Positions 11,093-22,512 of a DNA stretch of 64,000 nucleotides are shown here, one piece after another. This DNA is from Pelargonium x hortorum (Eukaryota > Streptophyta > Magnoliopsida > Geraniales > Geraniaceae). The number at the start of each line of letters is the position of its first letter. Positions within the stretch are counted from its first letter, which is position 1. The translations under genes were made by a program, and so were the position numbers. A model generated the notes under the pieces. It was not told the origin of the DNA, made no database searches, and saw nothing but the letters and a program-made list of their open reading frames with translations. The DNA is taken from NCBI GenBank assembly GCA_036897525.1, contig JAYMTJ010000045.1:1-64000 (forward strand), given 5' to 3'.

Positions 11093-14000
11093 CGCCATGG
11101 GTTTACCCTTTTGTAGGAAAGGGCTTATAAAGCATCTACCCTAGATTTCGAGACCCCATTTAGCCTATAAAATATAGAAGTTAAAAAACGCGTTAACTTA
11201 ACACCGCTCCATACAAAGTAGACACAGAAAAAGATGAACTAGGGGGCCCCGTACTCTGTATCTTGATAATATTCCTAGCTTTAGCCTTCGGTTTAGAGGC
11301 TTTTTCTACTGTATTCCTAATCAATTTCCTCTACTGCGCTCTATCCCCTATTAACAAAAAAGCCTGAGAACTCGTATTACCTTTTAGCTGTTTTGAAAGC
11401 CGAGACATTGCATTGCAGAAAGTATAATAGATTTTGGATTATCCTATATTCATTTGAAATTATATTAGTGACATAGAATCTGGAATCCCTACGAGAAATC
11501 CCTTAGATTAGAACCCCTATTAGAAACTAACGGGGAAAAATCGACAGAATATATACCGGCGCAAGAGTATTAGGAGCTATCTCTTTGTTTATCGCCTTGA
11601 ATTTTATGAAAAGATGTTATCGACGGTTTCAGAAATGTCGTATAAGGTTCAGTACTGTGTGCAAATTCTGCTGAGTAAGTTGTAACTAAATTAGCCCTAA
11701 ATTCTAGCCATAATCCTAGGATTCCTTTCAAATTAAGAAAAATAGAAGTCTTTGTTTGTACGGGTAACAAGCCTTAAGTGACACATAACCTTACCCAACT
11801 CTGACTCTCTTTGACTCTGGAAATCTCCTCTTATCCTGCTGCTGCACGCAAAACAGCTAAACTTTATAGATCGGAATAATAAAGCCTTTCTTTTCTAGCA
11901 CAAGATAAACTAGCCATGTTTTTTTTTCCAAAGAAATAGTGGACTATACTCCAAAGAACACCTCACTGCTTTCCATTAAGACTCCGATTTCTAGAATATA
12001 AGAAAGAAATATGTTCCTAGCAATACAGAATACAAAACAGTATAAGATAATAGAAAAAAATCTCAATGTCTGCACTAGCTTTAGAACCAATTACTCCTAA
12101 ACTTATACAAACTGGAACCTCTAAGAATCTTAATTCAGAGTCTCTAACAAATAGAATCTCCTAAACTATCTCCTAAAAGAAACAATTTCAACTTAGTCAG
12201 AATAGACTCTCGAACTATAGAATCTAGCGGCTACTATCCCATTAAACAATTTCCAAGAACATGTAAACTAGCCTTAACCGCTTTACAAGAACAACTGCTA
12301 GTGCTACACAAACAAAGGAATGTGCATAACCCCTAGCCCCAAATCCTAGAAACCATTCCTCTTGACACCTTTATCCAATTAGAACTGGTAATTCTATAAG
12401 TCCTTCAATTGCCTGCTACCTCAGTTCAGTTCCTAGCTTTAAGATTCTATTTAGACTGAATTTGCTGGCTAAAGATAGATTTACCATCTTACAATAACTG
12501 GTGGATTTAGAGTTGGTTGGATTCTAGAGTAAAACACCGACTAAAAGGACAGGTTCGGGTAAGTGTTAGGTTCTCAAGAAATGTAGGTACTGCACAGCTT
12601 CCACAAAGAAGAGAGTCTTTCTATCTCGTTAGGTTCTAAAGAAGAAGTCAACTTGACCGGCTTACAGGGAAGAAGGAGATGCATCCATTAGATGTCAAGG
12701 AATCTGGTACCTTTATGTATCTTATCTTATCTTAAACTCAAAGGTATACTAACTCTAGGATATTTGCTTGGTATACTATTCCATCTCAAAACACAAAGCT
12801 ACAAAGACAAGAATACATATAGAGTTATATCGAGTTCCTAAACAGTAAGGGAATCTACCAAACACAATTAGATAGAACTAATCTAAGTCGACAGTCCTTA
12901 TGCCGAGTAGAATATAGCCCTTAAGTTAGCCAGTCGTGTAATAGGAACTTTCCATTACATTCCTTTAGATTAGACGTCATATAGCAATGAATATAGAATG
13001 CCATCCTGAACCCTTGCCGAGATACATTAGCTAATATTATAGTTAGCAGAATTCCGCCTATCCTTATCAGTGTCCTTGGTTCAATCTTAAGCTCTGAAAA
13101 GAACTTCTTTGAGAGTTCTGTTAAGTTAGTTGCCTTTAGACTTTAGTTCTTTATCAGGTATATGTAAGGGATTCAGAGTAAGGATGATCTACTAATGTAA
13201 TGAGTCAAAGAAGGAAGCTCTAGCTCTAGTAAGGTGTCTCCGTCTTGCGGATTCTTAGGGGATGGAAACCTGAAATACGAGTAAAAAAAAACTTAATATC
13301 TTAGACTTTAGTGTTCTAATATTCTTATAAATAAAAGGATTTTCTTAGCTGCCAAGCGGGCCCCCTTTCTATTCTATTTAGATAAAGGACTCCTTTTGGC
13401 TATCCTATATTTCACTAAACTCTTGAAAGTCCTTCCCTTCTCAAAGGAAAAACCCTGACTCTAATATTTACTTAATTTACCCGTCCTAAATAGAAAATAC
13501 GAAAAGACTCATTACCTTTTGCTTTTGAAAGCTGGGAATATCAAAAGACTCCTTTATTTGTAAAAGCACTTCCCTAATATTTTCATCCAGAATCGGTAAC
13601 TTTCTCGAATTCCTAGCACCTAAATTATCCCTTAATTACTTTATTATTAGTAGAATTCCGTATTCTTTACTTTGTTTCATTTACCGCACGATCGAAGCAA
13701 TACAAAGCAACTCTTTACTTTATAAACTTGCCTAGCAGCCTTCTCCAGAGCCAGAGATGGATAATCTCCATTACGAAATACCTTATTAAGAAGATATTTA
13801 CTAGAACTTACTGAACCAAGTCCAGAAAGAGTACTCCCTTTCCTTAACCTTAATTAAGACTCGGAAGCTTTCCTTTGTAATATATCCTATATCTTTGCGC
13901 TTTTCCTAAAGCCTAAAGACATTATATCCCTATTTTTTGTCTAGACTGGGGAAGGAAAGAATTCCTTCAAGACAACCAGGCTCATCGCATTAGAATAATT

Positions 14001-17000
14001 CAAAAAACTTTACCGACAATCAATAAAGCCAGGTTTCACCTCCAAACAAAAAAGTAAAGCACCACTTCGACAAGTGGAACAATAGCCTAAACTATATCTA
14101 GTCTATAAAATTTCTATTCTATCTACAAAATACTAGGACTAGGAATCTCAACAATATGTTCTCCTAAATCCATTAGCTGCAATTCCAATAGTTTAGTATT
14201 AATTATTACAGGAACTTCTAATTTTTAGTCTCTAAACAAATAGTTACAAAATAATATGAGTCGAACAAGCAAACTACTAAACAGGAATTCTCTTCTCCTT
14301 TACTTTAGCAACTGCTTATTAGAAAAGCTTTATCAAGATAAATGGAATTACTCCTTCATAAACTCCAGTAAAACTCTTAGGTAGGAAGGAAGCCTCAGCG
14401 CAACACCAGCTTATCCCAAAGAATTATCATCCTTTACCTGTAGAATTAGAAAGAGCTACAATTCATTCAGAGAGTTAGTTCCATCCTAAAAAAGTCTAAC
14501 TTAAACTTCAGGGATCTAGATTACTATATATCTGGTAAATACTTTCAACAAAATACTAAAGAAAAAGAAAGAACAGATGAATAATAACATTTAGGATACA
14601 CCGTTTAAGACAGCAGAGTAGGGAATAAAGGTGGGAAATAAAGTAACTCCCGTAAAAGCCTATAAAGAAAATCCATGTTAAAACAAAAAGCCCTAATCTT
14701 TCTATATCTTCCTTTTATTACCAGATACCTCTTCTTGTCATTTTAACCCATAAAAAATGTTGGATTTACCCTACTTTACATTTCTAGACCTCCTTTACTT
14801 AGTTTCTCCTGAAATTCCTTTAACCTAGAACTAGAAAACACAGGTATTACAAATACTAATGACTTTTTTCTGCATACTCTTTATTATTTATTATTCCTCA
14901 AACTCTTAACTTAACACATTCCTTGTAAAGAAAGCGCGCTCTTATATAAATGTCTCTTAACTTATAAACTAAACTTGCTCATAAATATACAAACCAATAA
15001 AACCTCTAGAATACCTTTACACATAAAGGCGATAACCCTTGAACTAGACTTCTCCAAGCTAGGAGCATTATAGAGAGGATAGGCTGGAATCTTGCTCTAA
15101 TGCAGTTACTGACAAAGGAATTCCTGCAAACAAAGTTGAGGAGCTTCAACTTTCCTACAAATTAAGGACTAATAAAAGGTTGGATTGAGTAAGAAACCAA
15201 AAGCCCGTAGTGGTCTTGCCTATAATGAATCCCACTTTATCCCCAGTTCAGATACCATTTTAATTGCCGTGGATTTCCTATATTCTATATTTATATTACC
15301 TTATTTACTAACGCCTTGTTCAAAACTTCGATCGGAAGACTTTAAGGAAGACTGGCTATACTCATCCCCTAATGAATTATAAAAGAGGGCTTGCAGATAC
15401 TAGAAAAACACAACTACCGGTTAAGAGATTTTAGTTAGCTAATCTAGATGAAACCTAACCTAACAATACCCGAGTTGCAGCCATTTATCCTCCGAAAAAA
15501 AGGCTACCGTATTTAGCTAAGAAAGCATCCAATTTCCTATAATTATGGACCTTTTAGACGTGCCTTTGCTTAGGGCTTAGGAATTCCCTTATATAAGGCA
15601 TTACTTAACCACTATTTAGTTGGATATTTACGAGATGAGATACTGGGCTAACTAAGAGTTTAAGCTACCATTTCAGGGACACCAAAACCAGTATATAGCA
15701 TATGCAGTTATACTGATATTCTTCTTAATCTCCCCTTTCGTTTTGATAGTTTCCATATGAGACCTTACTGCATACTCTATTTAACCGGATTTTATGAATA
15801 GGACATGACAGTCTCTCGTAGTCGGGTAAATTCCTTCTTTTTTTTGTGTATATAATTAATTTTCTTGTAAATGGATATCTGAGACTTCCTATAACTATTA
15901 AAGTAGACACCTTTTATGGAAGGCCTTCAAATTCAAAATAGAAACTTTCCTTACTTAAGTAATGAGAAGTCAAAGAACCTAGTTTTTTCTGTAAACTTAC
16001 GGTTGTCCCAAAGATAACTAAACTAACTATGTTAACTAAAATGTTTAACCGCTTGTGTACTTAGCTCCTATCACTCTAATATTACACCTTTCAGTCAATA
16101 CTTCTCACACCCGAAAACAAGAAATAAAAGTCCCTAAAAAACCTCGGAATCAATAATCAATATTGTGCTAACCTGGTGTTAATAATTAACTAAATATCTC
16201 TCTACTTCAATTTAGAAAGTTTTTTTGACAGCCACTCGCCGGTAGAGATTTTTTGGTTACTACATCTTTGGATAACACAGTAAAGATCCCAGTGGCACAA
16301 CTTCGTTTGCAGCGAACTCTAAAAAAGTTATTTACCCCTCAAGAATGGATAAGCTATTGCCTGAGTTATCATGAATCAAATGAGGTCCTAACCAGGAATA
16401 CAATGTTCTAAAGAATGCTTGAGACTAGGATTCAGCCCCTAAAATCTGTGATACTAGTTTGTATACAGGATCCCTATAAAAGCTTTTAAGAATTGGTTCT
16501 TCTCGGGATCTAGTAATATAGTATATGCTATATAAACATTAAAATACATCCTTAAAATTTTTTAAGTGCTACTTTCTTAGTTTATTAATTTTTTATTTTA
16601 CTAATGAGTATTGGTTTTGCAAGTTTAGTTTTTCTAAAAGGAATTTCCGAATAGTAAACATTAAAGGATGCATATAATTTAACATTTTAAGAACTATAAC
16701 TTAGTAATCTGGTATATTAAAGCTATATCTAGAACGGAGCCTCCTGGCAATCGAGTAACTAGTCAGAATTTTATAGTACTTTAGATTTTAGTTCTCTTAC
16801 CCTCAAGAAATTCGCTTTTGCTTACAAAGTAAAATGACTCAGTAAGATCCAGAACACCTCCCACTACTCCTCGAACTAAGAAAAAAATGATAGCAATGAC
16901 TAAGTAAAGCACTTCCCGCTACCTTTTCTTTTAATTACTCAATTCTGAAGTTTGAGGGACTCGCTTAGTAGAAACTTCATTTTCCTCTGTATCCTTTGTG

Positions 17001-17107
17001 GGCCGGAGAATTTCATTAATTATCCAAGAGATTGGAAATTGTTTAGATAAAAGAACTATAAATCAAATAGAACTCTATTTTATGCTATTGAGGACTGAAA
17101 ATTCATA
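11093..17107. other. Six-kilobase empty stretch
   Basis: I find no gene, tRNA remnant or clear repeat. Frames of 61-66 codons near 11570, 15185 and 15725 have no motif and no support. Short palindromes with GAATTC cores are common (for example AGGAATTCCT near 15117). Confidence 0.5.
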
Positions 17108-17175
17108 AGCTGTCTAGAACTTCAGTACTTGCTAAATTGGACTCGTGGTCATAGGTTCAAGTCCTGCTACAGTTC
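17108..17175 (+). pseudogene. Unassigned tRNA remnant with paired ends
   Basis: The 5' end AGCTGTC and the 3' TACAGTT pair in six of seven positions. They are followed by TA (positions 8-9 of a tRNA) and end one base before the expected discriminator. The T-arm is ATAGG, TTCAAGT, CCTGC with four of five pairs, and GTGGTC precedes it, as in tRNA-Lys. The stretch between is about five bases too short, and no canonical anticodon loop is visible. Eight bases upstream lies CTGAAAA, the anticodon loop of tRNA-Phe, in a weak stem. A damaged tRNA, perhaps Lys- or Phe-type. Confidence 0.35.
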
Positions 17176-20100
17176 AGTTATATTCCATAGCCGAGGCATA
17201 GAGTATTTATTTAGGAAAAAAACACTGCAAATCAGAAAAAGCAATTTCCTGACATTCCTTTTTTGTTGTGTTGGATCGAGAAATTCGGCAAAACAAGGGA
17301 CTTACTCTACAGACAGGTTCATTGACTAGCATTCACCATCACTCGACAGCAAAGATAGTTAAGGTTTAGCAACAGAATTATTATAGATTCGACAAGGACC
17401 CTCATGTACTGTACTAGCTTTGACCAGCTAGAGATAGGGTTGACCATGTTAGAAGGTGGGTGGTTAAAGGGATTCGGCTGAGGGATTTCCTAGTTTGGTT
17501 TAATGCGTTAGCTCGGAAAAACGTTTGATTTCATATACTTAAATTCCTTATTTTTTACTTGCCGGATACTAAAACAAGCATGACATAAAGAAAGCAGCTT
17601 CCCTTAAAAATTAGAAACCCCTTTGCCTTGTGTTCTTAAAAATATCTAGGGAATTTAGGGAGTGCAACCTTATAGAAAAAGCTGTCCTGCCCTATTAATG
17701 AGCTTTCCCAGGAGTTTAGAATTAACTAGAGGTATAAAAAACTAAACTGGCCAGAATCGTAAAAGTCAGATACTGGACATACGAAAGAAAATGCACCTTC
17801 ATCAGAAAACCTGGGGCTTGGACAGCCTTAAACTAGAAAACAGAAGAGCTATTATAATAAGCTTACTCGGAAGTTTGGATATCCCAAGAACTTATTTGCT
17901 ATGTGATTGTCATAACCCTAACATGATATATACAAACAAACAAAACAGACTCGTTTTTTTTAGTTAAGTTAAATCCTCATATCCTCCTTTTACCTGGAAT
18001 CTTTTTAGTAATCTAACAGGGGTATGTATGGCTTCGCTTTATATATAAAGGAACTGATAGGGGTTTACTGCTCACAGATCTAAAGCCTCTTGTTGAATGA
18101 AGAATTATACAAAGTAACACTTAAAGTTCGTAATTATGCCTAGATAAGTTAGCTTTAAGCAGTTCCATGTAATTTAACTTTACAATAGTGTATTTACTCG
18201 GAGGTAAATAGAACTTGTTTTAGCTTACAAGAATCTAAGCGCACCCATAATTGAATTGGAATTAATTATTTCTTCCTAACTTTGCACTTTCTGCTTAAGT
18301 TCTCGTGCCGCCGTATATAACAGATAGCTTTTCTTGGATTTTAGATATAAGATATATGAATAAGCGAGTGGGGTAAAAAAAAGTATTAAAAATGCTTTGA
18401 TACAAGAGAAGTTTTCTTATATCTGTAGCTTCCTCTTTCTTTCCCCTATTTGACACAGAGTGTGAGAGCTTATATACTCCAAATATTTTTGGGAAACTGA
18501 CACTACTATGCTATACGTGGACCCCTTAATCTTATAATGTGTTTTTTTGCTTGATTGAAAGAAAAAGGGGGACCTAATGTCTGGCATTCAAGAGTACTGC
18601 TTAATACCAATCTAAGAAATTCTAACTTTTTTTTTTTTTATTTATACTTCTATAATATAAAAGCTACTACTTGATGCGAGTTCCTTGCAATATGGAATGG
18701 AGATTTTACTTTATTCTAGTTGCTAGACTTCTTTTGAAATAAAACAGGATTTTTATACGTTAAACTTTCTTTTAAGGATTTAAGCTCGCAACAAATAAAG
18801 AGAAATTTTACATCAAGATTAATTTAATTTACTTAGTAAGAAAAGGGGGCGCTCTCTCTATAATCCAATCCTAGGGTAAGATGGCAAGCCGTCATTTTAT
18901 TCTAGAGAAGTATAGGATACTGCTTGCTTAAGGGAATGCCAGTGAAAAAACAAGCCTCAACTTACGTATGCAGAGTAATTTAAATCCTGTTTTCAGTAGA
19001 AACTGAAACTATATAAATAAGGAAAATGTTTCTTGTCTAGAGGTCTCTTTGTTTTTTTTAATGGGCTCTCTTAAACTACATTAAGAGATTATACAAGATT
19101 AAATAAGATCAAATAAGGAGGCTGAACTCGGATAGTTCCGCTGGGTTAGAGTAACCTCACGAAGTTCATGATAAGTTCAAAATATGTTCCTGTTAAAAGA
19201 ATAGAGCTGTCAACCAGAATTACGTATAAATTAATTACATTAATCTTAAGCTATTACGCACGCTATGAAATGCAAGTTTGGTTTTTTATTTAGTTGTTTA
19301 CTTGATTTTACAAGAAAAAGGACCTTTTGGGCCCCTTGAGTAGCCAACCACTTTAATACCAATATACTCTTTCGGATGAAAGTGCACTAGCACTTCTTTA
19401 TAAGAATACAATTGTTTCCCGTTGAGTAAATGCATTCTATCAGTATTACTTATTTTCCGATCTAAACCTTTCCTTCTTGGAACTGCTTAAACTCTAACTA
19501 AGCCCTTTCTAAAACTTTTAAAAGCTCTTCTAGAAACCAAGGCTACTAAAGCCTCTTACAATCCCCGGACTGATCTATTGCCTTTATTTTGTTGTATCCT
19601 GGAGTTTATAGTTTACCAAAACTATTGAGAAGAAGTGAGACTATTAAATATCTAAATATCAAAAGCTGAAATTTTATAGGCGAAGCCGTCGTTTTTTTTT
19701 GTAGCTAGTTATACAAGTTAGAGTCACAGTATCATCTAATAGGAATTTTATTAGTATATTAATTAAATTAGCATACGGATACCTTTATCATGGAATTCGC
19801 ACCTCCAGGTAATGTGATATAAAATTCCTACTTTATTATGGCTACCAATAACTTACATTTCCTGCTTTTTTTGGAAAAAATCTCTTTGCTTTGTTGTTAA
19901 ACCAAAGGAGGACTACCCCTCGGTGTTCATAGTAGTAAATTTAATAATTCCACCTCCGGGCCCTTCAAAAGGAGTTCCCGTCACCATCTTACTCAGCAAA
20001 TTAATAATTTAAAGGGAGTCCGTGGTCTATACAATCCTGGAGGGAACCTATATACGGTTCTACTATAGAGCTCACTTGATCCAAGTTGAGAAAAAGAATA

Positions 20101-20252
20101 TAAATTAAGTTGAATTTCGAAAACTACTCAATTTGTAAGTATTAGACTAAAGTTTTTTATTCCACACAATAAATATAAAAGCTTCCTTTAATTTGGTATT
20201 GACAAGGCAATGTCCTCCCCATAGGAAATTGAAACTTCTTGTACATGAGCTT
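17176..20252. other. Noncoding stretch
   Basis: No gene recognised. A run of 13 T lies at 18627-18639. Nothing else stands out. Confidence 0.5.
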
Positions 20253-20325
20253 AACTAAAAATGGGATTTGAACCCTAGGTTTCTAGGCCCGAAGCTGGGT
20301 GCTTTAACGGATGCGTTACGAAGTC
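20253..20325 (-). pseudogene. tRNA-Arg(UCG)-like remnant
   Basis: On the minus strand GACTTCG, TA, ACGC and ATCCGTTAAAGC resemble the acceptor, linker and D-arm of an Arg-type tRNA. The loop CTTCGGG would place anticodon UCG after U33. The T-arm GGG, TTCAAAT, CCC keeps three pairs. The anticodon stem keeps only its end pairs, and the 3' acceptor strand (TTTTTAG) does not match the 5' one. It is a pseudogene. The identity is tentative, since angiosperm mitochondria lack native tRNA-Arg genes. Confidence 0.3.
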
Positions 20326-21097
20326 TCAGATATCCAAATTCACTACGCTTTTTTTAATTCCTTTTAAGGTAAGGATCATAAATTTCATAACTAGGGATAG
20401 TGCGCTCTTCTATTAATTAAACACTAATTCTTAAATAGTTTCAAAGGACCCCCTGGTTTTCCAAAAAATTTTGTTTAAAATCTTCCGTACTATACTTTTA
20501 TCAGCAGTATTCCTTATAAAGTCTTAACAGTTAGTTAAGTCACAGTATTCATTTTTATTCCCGATATTCTTTAGCTCTTGGCTTAGTTGTTCCTTTTAGA
20601 CAAATAAAGACTAAAAAGTTTGAGCGTCTAGAGCTTCCAAAAAAGATAGTCAATAAAACAAATCCACCTGTTAACTTGTTAGAGTAGATACAGATAAAAG
20701 ATGAATTATGATTCCGGAATTACACTTCCCTCTTCGGTTGACTTTCGTTAAGCTTAAGGAGAATCCTGTACGAGATCGTATTAATAAAGAAAGTAATACT
20801 ATACTCCGGACCAGTGGTAAGGTCCTTCGCCACAAGAAGATGTTATACCGTGCGTGCCAAGGAAGAATTAACTACAAGTTACCCTTATTCGGAAAGTGTA
20901 TCCTATCTTACGACAACTTAAAATAGAATTAGAATTTCCGCAGGACTGCTTTAAATTACAAGTTAGGTTTTCTTAATTAATGAGTTAAGTCAAATTTTTT
21001 TTTAATTACCTAATCTAAGTTTTGAGACTAAGGGGGAGAGTCTTTTAGATAAATAAAAAAGCAAAATTCAATAAGAATCCTCAGATTTAGAATTTCG
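20326..21097. other. Noncoding stretch
   Basis: Nothing recognised. The 72-codon plus-strand frame at 20708 is basic but has no motif. Confidence 0.45.
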
Positions 21098-21169
21098 GTG
21101 ATTGGGCGGGTCGTAGTGTCAATTTTGCAAGCAAGTGCGTTTCCTTTGGTTCGAGTCCTTTAGCAATAG
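21098..21169 (+). pseudogene. Unassigned tRNA-like remnant
   Basis: An exact T-loop GTTCGAGTC lies at 21149-21157. GGTCGTAGTGTC upstream lies where a D-arm would be, and TTTTGCAAG lies at the anticodon position (Ala-UGC or Cys-GCA could be read). The stems are not kept and the V region is long. Only the T-loop and spacing support it. Confidence 0.2.
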
Positions 21170-22219
21170 GAGATTAAAGGAATAAATCGCTTAGATAAGG
21201 AATTAATTACAGATATTTTCAAAGTCTCGAGTAAGTTAATTCAAAGTCAGTAGACTCTTATTCTAGAGTAAATGTTGTTTTGTTAAAGCTAGAAGATGTT
21301 CGAAGCTTCTAATTTCTAATCTCGTACCGGAGAGTGATTCTTTAATAAAGGAAAGGTTTTAAGAAAAAAAACCTATCATCTCAGAATTTCCTCAAACTAG
21401 CATTTTTAGGCATTAGGTAGTTTTAGTGAAACGTAAGTTGAAAACAGTTTTTTTTATCAGTAGTTCTTTAATTGCTATTTGAAAATAAGTGCTAACTTTT
21501 GTAGTAGGGACCCTTGATTAAGAGCATATTAGAACGCCCCTTTTGTTTTGCGGTATCAACACACTGGCTATAAAATTCTATTAGCCCTCCTACGGATAAA
21601 AAATATAGGGATATAGTTTATTATGAGTTTTAGAGAACTCCACAGCAAAAAGACTCTCCATATCCATAGTGTGGTGTTGAACTTAGAAATTTCAGAGAGG
21701 TTAGTGCCCTTTGGTAATGACTGAAAAACAAGCCCGTAAAATCCAGTATTTTGGTGTATGGGCCCTGTTGCAGGCAGGTAAATTCAATACCAAAAAAATA
21801 TCTAGAGCTCGTTTGTGTCACATAACTAAAGGCCAGGGCTTGTACCTTTGCTAGTCCTTATTCAATCTCGGTCGGGTTTAGAAAATAGTAAGCTGCCGCA
21901 GTGGATTCCCTTTTTATTGATAAGATTTGCTTTTTTTGCTTAATTAAGGTACACTAGTTGTGGATGACCCGTTTTTGGTTGGGAAGTACAAATATTCACT
22001 GAAAAAACAGAACCGCAAAACGGGCTAATATAAACAGAATTCGGTAGAAGCCCGTTTCTTTGTTCTCTGACGAACTAGGCTTGATGTGTATAAATTCTCG
22101 GGGTATTGTTGTCTTAAGCCCTACCTAAGGTTCAGTAGTCAGTAGAGATGTAATCACTTGTCTCAGAATGTCTAGTAAGAAGAGCGGTAGACGTAATCTA
22201 ATCGGGGTCAAACTTATTT
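21170..22219. other. Noncoding stretch
   Basis: No gene recognised. AATCGCTTAGATAAGGAAT near 21184 shares its first 15 bases, apart from one position, with the start of repeat family A (48306 and 52914), and may be a short copy of it. Confidence 0.45.
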
Positions 22220-22320
22220 ATATGCTGGGTTTTTAAGAGACTTTTACTAGGGTTAACTATAAAAAAGAGTGTTTAGGTCATTCTACTTGCTCTGGAATTT
22301 ACAAGTGTTTAACGGTAAAG
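22220..22320 (+). repeat. Dispersed repeat family B, copy 1
   Basis: Bases 22275-22320 align with 48472-48520 at roughly 85% identity (shared words AGGTCATT, TACTTGCTCTGGA and GTGTT). Weaker similarity extends about 55 bases upstream (CTGGGTT ... ACTATA). A third and shorter copy is at 32541. No coding frame is conserved between the copies. Confidence 0.6.
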
Positions 22321-22427
22321 ACAAGCAAGATTGAAAGATAAGTCCGTTTTCTAAGTAAGCCCGCTAAATAAAGTACAGCTGCTGCTTGAGAGACTCTAAG
22401 AATTCCAGTTTCAGCTCAGCTAATGAG

Positions 22428-22512
22428 AAAGAGAAATCCGAGTATAGGTTTAGAGCTCTGAATAAGAATAAGATGGTTACGAGAATAAGATACAAAGGCT
22501 TGGAGAGTTGTA
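22428..22512 (+). repeat. Dispersed repeat family C, copy 3
   Basis: GAAATCCGAGTATAGG, then AGCTCTGAATAAGAATAAGA and TGGTTACG, match GAGAATCCGAGTAC, AGCTCTAAAGACTAAGAAGA and AGGTTAAGG at 26018-26060 with small gaps. The block is purine-rich on the plus strand like the other copies. It lies about 110 bases downstream of a family-B copy. Confidence 0.45.

Noticed and set aside
16225-16260. CTCGCCGGTAGAG resembling a tRNA D-arm
   Set aside because: No anticodon or T-arm at tRNA spacing on either strand.
20030-20080. ACGGTTC near a hairpin, considered as group II intron domain V
   Set aside because: The AGC catalytic triad stem and GAAA tetraloop of domain V are absent.
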